A stretch of 43,775 nt of DNA from CAZRSW01 sp964602845 (GCA_964602845.1 CAZRSW010000016.1:1-43775); one strand, 5' to 3'; positions 25,948-36,254 are shown, numbered from the stretch's first letter. The notes: generated from the letters alone by a model not told the origin. Made by a program: numbers and translations.

Positions 25948-27603
25948 ATGTCAAAGAATATCCAAGAAAAGCATCACCACTTTCTAGAATGTTTAGATAG
26001 TGTGGTTAAGTTTTTCGGGAGACATGTCGATGCTGTCAATGATCTCAACGTATTCCCAGTGCCGGACGGTGATACGGGAACGAACATGCACCGAACATTG
26101 GTTGGTATACGGGATAGAGTTTGTTCAATCGATGTCGCTTCATATTCTGATCTACTAGATCAGATTTCTGGGGCTGCTTTGTATGAAGGTAGAGGTAATA
26201 GCGGAGTAATACTTGCTCAGATAATTATGGGCGTTTGTGAAGGCGTTAGAGATTTTCCAACGCTGGATTCTTCTAATATGACCTATGCCCTAAAGATTGC
26301 AAATGAAAGGGCGCAACAAGCGGTCGCTGAACCCGTACCTGGTACCATGTTGACCGTTCTTTCCGATGTTACCAGGACGGCCAACGAGGTTACAGCGGGC
26401 GTATCACTCACAAAATTTGTTGAGATGCTCTTGCTGAAGGCTGTCGTATCAGTCGATGAGACCCCCTGTCATTTGGAGGTTTTGAAGTCTGCGAGAGTCG
26501 TTGATGCGGGAGGTTATGGCCTAGAGGTTATTTTGAGGGCATTGCTGGTATTCATGGAAGATAAAGATCCCATGTCAACTAATGTGGTGTTGCGGAAGCC
26601 GGAAGGAGAGGAGCCTTTATCAAGACAAAACATCACCCTGTTTAATGAACCTCAAGATGGGTATGGCTACTGTACACAATTTATCATCAACGACTCAATA
26701 CAAGATTTAGAGTGCTTAAAACGTGGGTTTCAAGAGTTAGGTGACTCATTGGTAATAAGCGGTACCAAGGATCTTTACAGAATACATCTGCATGCCGATG
26801 ATCCTGGGGTTCCAATATCGAAAGCAGCAGCTATTGGATCAGTGTCTGAAGTAAAAGTGGAAAATATGCAACGTCAGGTGGATGCATTATCTTTTGATCA
26901 TCACACAAAGGAAGATATTATTGACGTAGGTGATAAAACCGCTGTGATTCCAATAATTAATGGCAAGGGTATCCGGAAGATATTTTTAGATTGGGGAGCA
27001 TGCGTCGCGATTGATGGTGGTGATAGCATGAACCCGAGTGTTGCAGAAATACACTCAGTTCTTTCAAGAGTAAAGGCATCATCTATTCTGCTTATTACCA
27101 ACAACTCTGCCATCATACCAGCTGCTGTGGAGGCCGCTAATATTATAGGAGATGATGTTTGTGTGTTGAAGACAAAAACCATTCCCCAGGGAATAGAATG
27201 CATGATTGAATTTGACGCGAATATTGATGCTCAAAGTAATGCTGAAGTCATGGAGAGAATTATTCCTCTGGTTCGTACAATCATGATATGTCCCGCCTCT
27301 AGGGCCATCGATATTAATGGTCTACGAGTTGAGCTTGGTCAACCGGTTGGATTTCTTGATGGTGAAATCAGTTCTACGGCAGAAAATCCGGTAGAATTGC
27401 TGTGTTTGATGATTGAGATGCTGCATGGTATCGAAATGGAACAAATAACTGTGTTGATTGGGAATGACAGGAAGGAAGATGTCATACCCAGGGTTGAACG
27501 CGAACTTAAAGATAGGATTACAGGGATTGACCATGAGAATCTTCAAATATTATTAGGTGACCAACCACATTATGACTTTATAGTGTCAATCTTGGAGGCT
27601 TAA
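25948..27603 (+). CDS. fakA: DAK2-domain protein, FakA-type fatty acid kinase
   Basis: FakA phosphorylates fatty acids that are presented by a FakB/DegV protein. The 551-residue protein starts with a DhaL/DAK2 nucleotide-binding domain (LNVFPVPDGDTGTNM with the clustered Asp ligands, about 34-48; EGRGNSGVILAQI about 76-88), a middle domain, and the conserved C-terminal region (YGYCTQFIIN about 246-255, then ISTAENPVELLCLMIEML-like text near 473). The adjacent gene after two bases is a DegV-family protein, which is the expected partner. The pair followed by recG is a familiar arrangement in Gram-positive-like genomes. Confidence 0.9.
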   Translation: MSKNIQEKHHHFLECLDSVVKFFGRHVDAVNDLNVFPVPDGDTGTNMHRTLVGIRDRVCSIDVASYSDLLDQISGAALYEGRGNSGVILAQIIMGVCEGVRDFPTLDSSNMTYALKIANERAQQAVAEPVPGTMLTVLSDVTRTANEVTAGVSLTKFVEMLLLKAVVSVDETPCHLEVLKSARVVDAGGYGLEVILRALLVFMEDKDPMSTNVVLRKPEGEEPLSRQNITLFNEPQDGYGYCTQFIINDSIQDLECLKRGFQELGDSLVISGTKDLYRIHLHADDPGVPISKAAAIGSVSEVKVENMQRQVDALSFDHHTKEDIIDVGDKTAVIPIINGKGIRKIFLDWGACVAIDGGDSMNPSVAEIHSVLSRVKASSILLITNNSAIIPAAVEAANIIGDDVCVLKTKTIPQGIECMIEFDANIDAQSNAEVMERIIPLVRTIMICPASRAIDINGLRVELGQPVGFLDGEISSTAENPVELLCLMIEMLHGIEMEQITVLIGNDRKEDVIPRVERELKDRITGIDHENLQILLGDQPHYDFIVSILEA

Positions 27604-27605
27604 AT

Positions 27606-28448
27606 ATGTCAATAAAAGTAGTTACTGATAGTACGGCGGATTTGCCAGTTGATATTGTTAATGAACTTGATATTAAGGTTGTTCCGTTGAACGTTCATTT
27701 TGGCGAGGATGTATATAGGGATGGAGTTGAATTAAGCGCTAAAGAATTTATGGATAGGCTCGTTTCTGGTATCGATATGCCTTCTACATCCCAACCATCT
27801 GCGGGGGAATTCCTGAATGTATATCGTGAAATTAGTCTACTCGATCACACTGTATTGTCTTTACACGTTTCTGAGGAATTGAGTGGGACTTTGAATTCTG
27901 CTAGGCAAGGGGCTGCCGAGCTAGCTGATGAAGATAAAATCCATATTATAGATTCTAGGTTGGTATCAATGGGATTGGGATTAGCTGTGATATCTGCTGC
28001 CCGAGCTGCGAAGTCTGGAAAATCGTTAGATGAAATTATTGAAATAGCAAAATCAGTTGCTAACAGATGCCGATTTTTTGTTATGTTGGATACCCTAGAA
28101 TATTTGGAGAGAGGTGGACGCATAGGAAAAGCTAGTGCATTATTGGGTGGTTTACTTCGTATAAAGCCGATTCTCACTCTAAACAATGGTGAGGTGGACA
28201 GTTTTGGAAGAGCTAGGTCTAGAAAATCCGGTATTTTAAAGATTGAAGAAGCTGTATCAGCTTTGGGACCTTTAGAACGGGTGGCGGTGATTTATAATGG
28301 TGCTGAGGAAGAGGCGCAAGAACTTGCGGATCGTATAACGGGTTTGCACGACCTGGATGATCAGCCTACTTTGTCTGAGTTAGGCCCAGTTATTAGTACA
28401 CATGCTGGTCCAAATGCCCTAGGGGTTGTTGTCGTTTGTAGAGAATAA
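27606..28448 (+). CDS. fakB: DegV-family fatty-acid-binding protein, FakB-type
   Basis: FakB binds a fatty acid and presents its carboxyl group to FakA. The 280-residue protein has the diagnostic blocks TDSTADLP (7-14), TSQPSAGEF (about 60-68) and EELSGTLNSAR (about 88-98). It also has the DTLEYLERGGRIGKASALLGGLLRIKPIL block (about 160-188), where the conserved Arg contacts the kinase. The length is normal. The ATG is two bases after the fakA stop, implying coupled translation. Confidence 0.92.
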   Translation: MSIKVVTDSTADLPVDIVNELDIKVVPLNVHFGEDVYRDGVELSAKEFMDRLVSGIDMPSTSQPSAGEFLNVYREISLLDHTVLSLHVSEELSGTLNSARQGAAELADEDKIHIIDSRLVSMGLGLAVISAARAAKSGKSLDEIIEIAKSVANRCRFFVMLDTLEYLERGGRIGKASALLGGLLRIKPILTLNNGEVDSFGRARSRKSGILKIEEAVSALGPLERVAVIYNGAEEEAQELADRITGLHDLDDQPTLSELGPVISTHAGPNALGVVVVCRE

Positions 28449-28533
28449 AAATTGGCCATTTAGGGAACTTATTTACTGAATCCAGCCCTATTTTCTTTTC
28501 TGCTATCAAGGTATATCAAATAGGCCCATTGTC

Positions 28534-30966
28534 ATGAGAAAAGACATAGAGATAGTTAGGACTTTCGTCAAAATTCTTAGACACGAAGCTAAGCTGGGAT
28601 TTGTAGATAGGGCGGTAGTCGGTGGGATGGATAGTTTCGTTGAGAATCATAGACTAGAAATATCAGAGTCGCTAGATATTGGAGATCAATCATATTCTAG
28701 CTTGAACTTGCTTGACCGTAAGGTTTGGGTTAGTAATCTGCTTGATGTTTCGGGAGATCTCGTTCCTAATGAATTAGTAAATAACTCGTATAGTCCTAAT
28801 AAAAATCTTATTGAGCATAATAAGCTGAGATTAGATGATCCAGTGATCCGTTTGAGAACTGTAACTGGTAGAGCTGCAACGATTTTGGAAGATGCGTTTT
28901 CTATCAAGACTGTGGAGGATCTGATTTATCACCTGCCCCACAGACACAATGACTATAGTGCAATTCGAAAAGTTAATGAATTGAAGGCTGATGAGGAACA
29001 GACAACAATAGTCCAAGTTCGGGCGACTAAGAAAATAGGTACTAGAGGGAAAACAAACCGGGTGATTGTGGACTTATATGATGAAACTGGATCCATAAGT
29101 GTCACATTTTTCAATCAACCATGGATTCTCCGAGATTTTCGACGGGGAACGAGATTGACGGTTAGTGGGCTGGTAAAACGATTTAAGGGTAGGCTGACAT
29201 TCGGCAATCCATCGTATGAGGTAGTTGATAGTACTATGAGGTCAATTCATACGGGACGTATAGTCCCCGTTTATGATCTGACCAACGGGGTGAAACAAAG
29301 ATCAATGAGAAGGATGGTCAATTCCGCCATCAGAGTGGGCATTAGCGATGTACAGGATCATATACCTGATGTGTTGTTGGATAAAATAGGCCTTCTGGGT
29401 TTGAGTGATGCTTTGAAAGCATTTCATTATCCCAGGGACCTAAAAGAAAAATCAAATGCCAAGAGGAGACTGGTATTTGATGAATTTTTTCTAATCCAAC
29501 TTATTGCTTTAAAGAGTAGAGAGGAGTGGAAAACGGAGACTTCGGCGATTCCTCTTAACGACATGGGTTTGGTTGCAAAAAAATTTGTTGCTTCTCTACC
29601 TTTCGAATTAACGACTGCTCAAAGAATGGTTGTAAACGAACTTTATGAGGATATGAGTGCTAATCGCGCCATGCAGAGGCTTCTTCAAGGCGATGTGGGT
29701 AGCGGTAAAACGGTTGTCGCGATTTCAGCGATGTTACTTGCGGCAGAGAATGGATATCAATCTGTTCTAATGGCACCGACCGAGATACTTGCGGAACAGC
29801 ATTTCATAACTTTAAAGAGGTTGCTTAATTTGGGTGGGATGTTAATACGGGAGGGTAGCGTAGAGAATATATTCTATGTATCCGTTGATGGCTTGGACAA
29901 AGAACTAGTGATAGCCTTGTTAACCGGGAGTATGACTCCCCGTTCTAAAGAGGACGTACAAGAATTGATAAGGGATGGCAGCGTCGACATTGTACTGGGC
30001 ACACATACTCTCATTCAAGACAGTGTAGAGTTTCCTCGTTTAGCCTTGGCAGTGGTAGATGAGCAACATAGATTTGGTGTGATACAACGTTCAATACTCC
30101 GTCAACAATCCAAGAGGCCACACTTGTTGGTAATGTCAGCGACCCCAATCCCTCGTTCACTAACCCTAACCGTATATGGTGATTTAGATATCTCGGTGCT
30201 TGATGAACTACCGCAGGGTAGGAAAGTGGTGAAAACCTTTGACGAGAAGCCGACTCGGCGAGATAGCGTATACGATTTCATTGGCGACAAGGTTTCAGAA
30301 GGCCGTCAGGTCTTTGTCGTATGTCCTTTAATAGAACAGTCCGAGTCTATAGATGCTCCGAGTGCAATAGAGGAACATCTAAATCTTTCTTCTAATGTGT
30401 TTCCGCACTATAGAGTAGGGCTACTTCATGGAAGGATGTCCTTGAATGAAAAAGAAGCTGTGATGGCGCGTTTTCGAGACGGAGAGATCGACATACTAGT
30501 GACGACTCCTGTAGTAGAGGTAGGTGTCGATGTTCCGAATGCAACCGTAATGTTTATTGATGGGGCCGACCGATTTGGCTTGTCGCAAATGCACCAATTC
30601 AGGGGACGTGTCGGTAGGGGCAAACATCAAAGCTACTGCGTTCTCATGGCTCATGAAAATGCTGGACCTGAAGCAAAAGATAGAATAGATATATTGAGAC
30701 GGACCAATGATGGATTTAAGCTAGCTGAAGAAGACTTGCGTTTGAGAGGCCCTGGAGATCTTATGGGTACGAGACAAAGTGGCCAGCCTGTATTTAAGGT
30801 AGCTACGTGGCCTCTTAGTGTGTCTGATCATGACCTGATGACCTTAGCATTTCGAGAAGCAAGGTCAATTATTGCCAAAGATCCTGAATTGACGATGGCA
30901 CAAAATTTGTATTTAAAACTTAAGGTGGAAAAGGATTCTCTTCAATTTGGGGAGAATGTGAACTAG
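28534..30966 (+). CDS. recG: ATP-dependent DNA helicase RecG
   Basis: RecG remodels stalled replication forks and branched DNA. The 810-residue protein has an N-terminal extension of about 100 residues, the wedge/OB domain (VIVDLYDETGSISVTFFNQPWILRDF, about 176-200), then helicase motifs. These are QGDVGSGKTVVA (Walker A, about 388-399), APTEILAEQH (Ia), DEQHRFG (Walker B; DEQH-type), MSATPIPRSLTLT (III), and QFRGRVGRGKHQSYC (VI, about 689-703). All motifs are intact. It lies 85 bp after fakB and is convergent with aconitase. Confidence 0.96.
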   Translation: MRKDIEIVRTFVKILRHEAKLGFVDRAVVGGMDSFVENHRLEISESLDIGDQSYSSLNLLDRKVWVSNLLDVSGDLVPNELVNNSYSPNKNLIEHNKLRLDDPVIRLRTVTGRAATILEDAFSIKTVEDLIYHLPHRHNDYSAIRKVNELKADEEQTTIVQVRATKKIGTRGKTNRVIVDLYDETGSISVTFFNQPWILRDFRRGTRLTVSGLVKRFKGRLTFGNPSYEVVDSTMRSIHTGRIVPVYDLTNGVKQRSMRRMVNSAIRVGISDVQDHIPDVLLDKIGLLGLSDALKAFHYPRDLKEKSNAKRRLVFDEFFLIQLIALKSREEWKTETSAIPLNDMGLVAKKFVASLPFELTTAQRMVVNELYEDMSANRAMQRLLQGDVGSGKTVVAISAMLLAAENGYQSVLMAPTEILAEQHFITLKRLLNLGGMLIREGSVENIFYVSVDGLDKELVIALLTGSMTPRSKEDVQELIRDGSVDIVLGTHTLIQDSVEFPRLALAVVDEQHRFGVIQRSILRQQSKRPHLLVMSATPIPRSLTLTVYGDLDISVLDELPQGRKVVKTFDEKPTRRDSVYDFIGDKVSEGRQVFVVCPLIEQSESIDAPSAIEEHLNLSSNVFPHYRVGLLHGRMSLNEKEAVMARFRDGEIDILVTTPVVEVGVDVPNATVMFIDGADRFGLSQMHQFRGRVGRGKHQSYCVLMAHENAGPEAKDRIDILRRTNDGFKLAEEDLRLRGPGDLMGTRQSGQPVFKVATWPLSVSDHDLMTLAFREARSIIAKDPELTMAQNLYLKLKVEKDSLQFGENVN

Positions 30967-31002
30967 GTGAAAACTTAGGCGCCCTTGTAAGTTAATATAT
31001 GG

Positions 31003-33282
31003 TCAGTTGTTATGGAAAAGGTTCAGGAAAGACCCTTCTATGAACCACTGTATTTGAGTTTCACTATAGGAATGGTTTAGCTCTAACTCATCTTTCTTCC
31101 CGTCAGAATGTTTGACAATACATTTGAGCGGTTTATCGGGGCATAGGTCTTCTAGGTCAACGATACTGAGGCTATCATCTTCTCTTATGAGGTCGTAATC
31201 TGATTTGTTTTTAAAGGTGAGTGCTAACAATCCCTGTTTTTTTAAGTTTGTTTCATGAATCCTGGCGAAACTTTTCACTATTACCGCCGCGCATCCGAGT
31301 AATCGAGGGGATAAAGCAGCGTGTTCCCGGCTACTCCCCTCACCATAGTTTTCATCTCCAATGACAACCCATTTAAGATTGTTGGATTTGTAATGTCGCG
31401 CATTTTTAGATATAGCGATGTTTTTCTCTCCAGTAAGTAGGTTTTTGCCTTTACCTATGTTTCCTGTAAAGGCATTAGTGGCGCCCATGAACATATTGTC
31501 TGAAAACTTGTCCAGGTGTCCTCTTAATGACAGCCAAACACCTGCTGGAGATATGTGATCCGTTGTACACTTACCTTTTGTCTTCACTAGCACAACGGCA
31601 TCGGTAATGTCCTCTCGATCCCACGGAGACCAAGGTTCTAGCACCTGTAGTCTTTCGCTATCTGGAGATATTGCGATCTCTATTGAGGAACCATCTTCTG
31701 CGGGCTCGAAGAAGGAGCCTTTACTACCAGAGAAGTTCCTTGGTGGAACTTCAGGAGCGACCGCAGGTGGTTTGAGCCTGAAAGGGTTGCCGTCTTTGCC
31801 TATCAAATCATCAGTGAGTGGGTTGAATGTTAATGATCCTGCTAGGGCAAAAGCTGTAGTTATTTCCGGACTAGCTATGAAATTCATAGTTGATGGCTGA
31901 CCGTCATTTCTTGCTGGGAAGTTGCGATTATATGATGTTACTATTGTGTTTGGTGAGGTTGTGCCCGATTGAGATCTTTTCCATTGTCCGATACAGGGTC
32001 CACAAGCGTTGGCTAGCACAGTGGCCCCAACATTTTTGAGTGAATTCATTTGGCCATCGCGTTCGATAGTATCACGGACCTGTTCCGATCCAGGTGTTAC
32101 CATTAACGGTGACTTGACCGTCAGTCCTTGAGCCAATCCTTGTTCTGCTATGTCTGCAGATCGACTCATATCTTCGTATGATGAATTCGTACAGCTTCCA
32201 ATTAGGGTTGTAGAAATAGATTCTATGAAGCCATTGGAGCTATCGGAAACTTCAGATGCCAATTTGGATATCGGACGTGCTCTGTCTGGTGAATGTGGTC
32301 CAACTACATGGGGTTCCAATCTGGAAAGGTTTATCTCAACTATGGAATCGAAGTATTTTTCGGGTGCCAGTTCTGTTTCTTTATCTGGTTGCAGTAAGCT
32401 CTTGTTTGAATCGGCTAAATCGGCCAGTTCAGATCTACCGGTTGCTTTCAGATATCGTTTCATTCTATCGTCGTAAGGAAATATTGAGGTTGTAGCTCCC
32501 AGTTCCGCTCCCATATTTGTTATGGTAGCCTTGCCTGTACAACTGATGGATTTTGTTCCAGGGCCGATATACTCTATAGTACTGTTTGTGCCTCCGGATA
32601 CACTCAATTGCCCAGCCAAGTACAATATGACATCCTTAGGAGCTGTCCATCCTGATAATTCCCCGGTTAAGACTACTCCGATTTTCTTAGGAAACAGCAC
32701 TTCCCATGGTAAGCCAGCCATTACTTCTACTGCGTCTGCTCCTCCAACTCCCACGGAATAAGACCCCAACCCGCCCCCATTGGGAGTATGTGAGTCTGTT
32801 CCAATAATCACGGCCCCTGGGAATGCATAGTTTTCCAAATTGACCTGGTGGATAATACCGGCACCTGGTCCCCAGAAACCTGCTCCATATTTTGCGGCCG
32901 CAGATTTTAGAAATGTGTATACCTCGTCGTTTTCTTCGATTGATTCATTTAAGTCTTGTACACCTTCATTTCTTGCTTGAATGAGATGGTCGCAATGAAT
33001 GGTAGTTGGAACAGCAACTTTTGGTTTTAAGGTCTGCATAAATTGCAACATCCCGGTTTGCCCCAGGACGTCCTGGAGCATTACCCGGTCTGGCCTAACT
33101 TTCAAATAGCTCTCCCCAGGAGTCAGCACCTGGTCGGTTGGACTATCTAAATGAGAAAGCAACACTTTGTCACTTAAGCTCAAGGGTCGATTGAGTCGGC
33201 CCCTTATGACGCCTAAATTTTTGGACATTCTTGAGTAAGTTTCAGATACGAAACGTGGACTCGAGTCAATACAATTTAGCAA
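31003..33282 (-). CDS. acn: Aconitate hydratase, mitochondrial-type
   Basis: Aconitase interconverts citrate and isocitrate in the TCA cycle using a [4Fe-4S] cluster. The 759-residue protein follows the mitochondrial subfamily rather than the larger AcnA or AcnB: RLNRPLSLSDKVLLSHLD, then RPDRVMLQDVLGQTGMLQFM and TTIHCDHLIQA. The cluster cysteines are in GSCTNSSYEDM and ANACGPCIGQW, and the C-terminal swivel domain has GDENYGEGSSREHAALSPR. The start is TTG at 33282, eight bases after GGGGA; an ATG 18 codons in would trim a region that aligns with the mitochondrial form. Confidence 0.95.
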   Translation of the reverse strand: MLNCIDSSPRFVSETYSRMSKNLGVIRGRLNRPLSLSDKVLLSHLDSPTDQVLTPGESYLKVRPDRVMLQDVLGQTGMLQFMQTLKPKVAVPTTIHCDHLIQARNEGVQDLNESIEENDEVYTFLKSAAAKYGAGFWGPGAGIIHQVNLENYAFPGAVIIGTDSHTPNGGGLGSYSVGVGGADAVEVMAGLPWEVLFPKKIGVVLTGELSGWTAPKDVILYLAGQLSVSGGTNSTIEYIGPGTKSISCTGKATITNMGAELGATTSIFPYDDRMKRYLKATGRSELADLADSNKSLLQPDKETELAPEKYFDSIVEINLSRLEPHVVGPHSPDRARPISKLASEVSDSSNGFIESISTTLIGSCTNSSYEDMSRSADIAEQGLAQGLTVKSPLMVTPGSEQVRDTIERDGQMNSLKNVGATVLANACGPCIGQWKRSQSGTTSPNTIVTSYNRNFPARNDGQPSTMNFIASPEITTAFALAGSLTFNPLTDDLIGKDGNPFRLKPPAVAPEVPPRNFSGSKGSFFEPAEDGSSIEIAISPDSERLQVLEPWSPWDREDITDAVVLVKTKGKCTTDHISPAGVWLSLRGHLDKFSDNMFMGATNAFTGNIGKGKNLLTGEKNIAISKNARHYKSNNLKWVVIGDENYGEGSSREHAALSPRLLGCAAVIVKSFARIHETNLKKQGLLALTFKNKSDYDLIREDDSLSIVDLEDLCPDKPLKCIVKHSDGKKDELELNHSYSETQIQWFIEGSFLNLFHNN

Positions 33283-33425
33283 CAGTTACTTCCCCTTATG
33301 AGTTTGTATCAATTTCATCTGCGGTGTTCAAGATTCGTAACTAAACTTCTTCAGCCAAACGGTATGCTATCAGTAACTTACTCAGAGCGGGGTCAATTCC
33401 CGCATCCATGTCGGCAGAGGTTAAG

Positions 33426-33674
33426 CTATCTTTGTTGCCCGAAATATTGGTAATTTAGGTCTGTGTAACTATCCCATTCCGCAGGAACATCGTCTTCCGC
33501 AAAAATCGCTGCCACGGGGCATACTGGCTCACAGGCGGCGCAATCGATGCATTCCTCAGGGCTTATGAGGAGCATTTTGTGCTCTTCCGCCTCATATATG
33601 CAATCAACGGGACACACGTCTATGCAAGATCGATCCAAGACATCAACACATGGTTCGGCGATGATGTAAGTCAT
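33426..33674 (-). CDS. 7Fe/8Fe-type ferredoxin
   Basis: A small electron carrier of 82 residues with two cysteine sets: CVDVLDRSCIDVCPVDCIY at the N-terminus (one long spacing as in [3Fe-4S]/[4Fe-4S] FdxA types) and CIDCAACEPVCPV in the second half. The pattern and C-terminal acidic tail fit FdxA-like 7Fe ferredoxins. It lies between aconitase and a CoA-transferase gene on the same strand but with gaps over 100 bp, so a functional link to either is not shown. Confidence 0.93.
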   Translation of the reverse strand: MTYIIAEPCVDVLDRSCIDVCPVDCIYEAEEHKMLLISPEECIDCAACEPVCPVAAIFAEDDVPAEWDSYTDLNYQYFGQQR

Positions 33675-33783
33675 AGGTTTTCCACATCCTCCTCAGTTGG
33701 GCTAGAGCTTAACCGGAACAAAATCAATGGAATTATATCTGGTTAACTCAAGCTCAGCAATATAATTTCGCAGAGGAATGTGT

Positions 33784-35064
33784 TTATCTTACGACACCTT
33801 TTTCCAGCAACGATTTCACTTTATTCTCAGAGTATCCGAGGTGAGACAATATTTGATGGGTATGTTCACCCAGCATTGGCGAGGCCGCTTGTGCCTCTAA
33901 TGGGGTATCACTCATCTGCACTAAGGGGCCTACCATACGTATTGTACCCACGGCAGAATGTTTTAGTTCAACGATTAAGCCGCTTGAAATGAATTCAGGA
34001 TCATCCAGCAGTTCTTCCACGAACTTGACCTCGCCTACGGGTATATTCGCAGCTTCAAAAGCATAGATCCATTCGGATGTTTTCTTTTTTGATATCTTTT
34101 GCTTCGCCTCTTGTGACACGGATTCAATTTTTTCAGTAAATGTAGGATCGCTTGGGTCAAATGCTGATTCAAACCTAGGATCATCTATGCCTATAATGGA
34201 AGCAGCTTTTTGTCTCAACTTATCGTTTAGACAAGCTATTGCTATGACGCCATCCGCTGTTTTATAAGTCGAATAATAGGTGCGGAAACTGGTTCGGCTT
34301 GGAGAAAGTCCGCCCTGGGCTTCTTGATGGTAGTTGTGTATCGAAGAGTAGCTTGCTCCTGAATCACGCAATATATTTATTGTTTGTACCAAGTCTTGGT
34401 TGATATCTCTGTCTATTTCAGATATCTGAAAAAAACCACTTTGCACAGCGAGTGCAGAGGCGAATAAGGTGGTATCTATCTTTTGCCCTATACCTTTCCT
34501 TTCTCTTGTATAAAGAGCTGCACATATCGACCAAGCTATGGCTAGGCCAGTGCAGTAATCAGCTATGGCGGTGGAGGCGGTCTGTTTCGGAAGACCGTCA
34601 ACTATATTGTTGTTCGCTACTAGTAAGCCGCTTAGAGCTTGGACAATTAAGTCGTAGCCTGGTTTGTGAGCTTGTGGGCCTATTTGCCCAAAAGCGGTGT
34701 TGTCGCAATATATCAGCTGCGGGTTTAATTTGGAGAGTGTGCAGTAATCGATTTGGAGCTCTGTTGGTACATCGGGCCGGGCGTTTATGATCACTACATC
34801 GGTGTCTTTGATGAGTGTGTGTATTATTTCGATCCCTTCTGGTGTTTTTAGATTGACAGGCAGACTCATCTTGCCTCTGTTTAGACCCATGAAATCCCTA
34901 CTTTCTTTGGGCATAAATTCGTTATGTAGACGCCACGGCTCTCCTTCTACCGGTTCTATTTTAATTACTTCGGCGCCCATGTCACTGAGCAGCATACCTC
35001 CTAGGGGGCCGGCTATGATCTGAGTGAATTCCAATACTCTTATTCCGTCTAAAGCTCCGGGCAT
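33784..35064 (-). CDS. CoA-transferase family III (CaiB/BaiF-type)
   Basis: A 426-residue enzyme that moves CoA between carboxylic acids. It begins LDGIRVLEFTQIIAGPLGGMLLSDMGAEVIKIEP, the CoA-binding signature with its two Gly-rich turns, and has the catalytic Asp in HKPGYDLIVQALSGL (near 149-163). The IDTTLFASALAVQSGF block and the C-terminal PMLGEHTHQILSHLGYS motif are typical. SAR202 genomes are known for many CoA-transferases and related acid-catabolism enzymes. The substrate is not predictable. Confidence 0.92.
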   Translation of the reverse strand: MPGALDGIRVLEFTQIIAGPLGGMLLSDMGAEVIKIEPVEGEPWRLHNEFMPKESRDFMGLNRGKMSLPVNLKTPEGIEIIHTLIKDTDVVIINARPDVPTELQIDYCTLSKLNPQLIYCDNTAFGQIGPQAHKPGYDLIVQALSGLLVANNNIVDGLPKQTASTAIADYCTGLAIAWSICAALYTRERKGIGQKIDTTLFASALAVQSGFFQISEIDRDINQDLVQTINILRDSGASYSSIHNYHQEAQGGLSPSRTSFRTYYSTYKTADGVIAIACLNDKLRQKAASIIGIDDPRFESAFDPSDPTFTEKIESVSQEAKQKISKKKTSEWIYAFEAANIPVGEVKFVEELLDDPEFISSGLIVELKHSAVGTIRMVGPLVQMSDTPLEAQAASPMLGEHTHQILSHLGYSENKVKSLLEKGVVR

Positions 35065-35279
35065 GTTGAATGTCTCCTTTTGGGGTGGCGCTTACCTACC
35101 CTCCTCCCAAAATATGAGCAGTCGAACATCCTGTCAAGGTGGCATCGAATTTTAGTAACTTCTGTGTGTGGTTATAGGAACATTGTAGGTTGAAGTTGAT
35201 TCAACGTTTGTGGGTGCGTGGTGGTATATAATCTAAGGGTATAGCCCCCAAGTAGTACGTTTTTGTGAGGTATGGTAGT

Positions 35280-35444
35280 TTGCCTTCTAGAACCAATTGG
35301 CACGATCAACATCCTATTGCTTGCACTTGCGTGTATTGTTACGATGAGCGACGGATAAAGGATAACATCAAGGGTAAGATTGGTAGGAATGAAAAATGTC
35401 CGTGTGGTAGCGGGAAAAAATACAAAAAATGTCATCTGTCTTGA
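35280..35444 (+). CDS. Small Cys-rich SEC-C motif protein (54 aa)
   Basis: A short plus-strand gene below the usual length cut-off. I start at TTG 35280, nine bases after GAGG (35267-35270); a GTG at 35265 would add five residues. The 54-residue protein has a Cys cluster CTCVYC at 15-20 and a C-terminal SEC-C zinc-binding motif CPCGSGKKYKKCH at 40-52, as at the end of SecA and in many small proteins. A second CxCxxC ahead of the SEC-C motif suggests two metal sites. It is antisense to a minus-strand frame (35172-35474) that I reject. Function unknown. Confidence 0.7.
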   Translation: MPSRTNWHDQHPIACTCVYCYDERRIKDNIKGKIGRNEKCPCGSGKKYKKCHLS

Positions 35445-35503
35445 CGACCATTGATTTTGAGTCTTTAAGACCAAGATTCAAGTCTAATCCGGGTAGGTCC
35501 TAA

Positions 35504-36088
35504 TTAATTGAATACAGTTTTGCTCATAAAATAAACCACTATGACAAATACTAGAATCATGGGAATTAGTCGCAGGAAGGACTTAAGTTCAAACGCCAGT
35601 CTGAGGCCTACCAACAATGCAGCCCACTGCCATAGCCAGATCGCTACATATAAACCTGTGCCCGTTTTTATGGCGTACCCTATCTCTGGGAAGATAGCTC
35701 CAGGGATCATTGCAAGAGGGAATAGTAATCCGGGAGTCTGCGCATAACCAGTTACTCTAACGACCTCGCCCCATGATGCACTGTCTGTAAATGTGTTACC
35801 GATCAGAAAGAATATTAATGCAATTAGGGTCCAGACAATCAATGCACTAATTACGCCTACTAAGAATCCCTGGAGAACGTTCTCGTCAGTGAAACCTTGA
35901 TAAAAGCTGTTAGCTATTGATACCAGTATCACTATCACCACAGCTTGCGGCATAGCGCTGAGACTTCTTTCGATTTCTTCGTATACTGACGATTTGAGAA
36001 GGATGGCGCCTTTTAGTCGTGGTAACAGGGTTGTACGAAAGCCCATTTCCGCTGAGATTTCATCAGAGTTATCATCGTAGGCTGACAT
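35504..36088 (-). CDS. Yip1-like integral membrane protein
   Basis: A 194-residue protein with five hydrophobic helices (about 50-66, 75-95, 125-140, 145-162, 172-190) preceded by an acidic N-terminus and an early SSVYEEIERS segment, the usual layout of Yip1 (DUF1282) proteins. The helix containing GYAQTPGLLFPLAMIPG has the characteristic Gly/Pro-rich loop. The substrate or role is unknown. It stands alone, convergent with the SEC-C gene. Confidence 0.75.
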   Translation of the reverse strand: MSAYDDNSDEISAEMGFRTTLLPRLKGAILLKSSVYEEIERSLSAMPQAVVIVILVSIANSFYQGFTDENVLQGFLVGVISALIVWTLIALIFFLIGNTFTDSASWGEVVRVTGYAQTPGLLFPLAMIPGAIFPEIGYAIKTGTGLYVAIWLWQWAALLVGLRLAFELKSFLRLIPMILVFVIVVYFMSKTVFN

Positions 36089-36254
36089 TTTTACCGGTCC
36101 TTATCCAAGTGTAGACATAGCGCAATGCAATTGACTCCATCCCTAGTAAGTTAGCATGTCACGGTTGCCTTAACAAGAGTCACTTCTTAGCCGTAACGGA
36201 ACTCCGTAGGTATTGAGAAACAAAGTCTTCTTAAAGTTAAAAATTCGGCGTCAG

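Noticed and set aside
35172..35474. 100-residue minus-strand frame
   Set aside because: No recognisable motif, and the opposite strand carries a clear SEC-C protein with a ribosome binding site.
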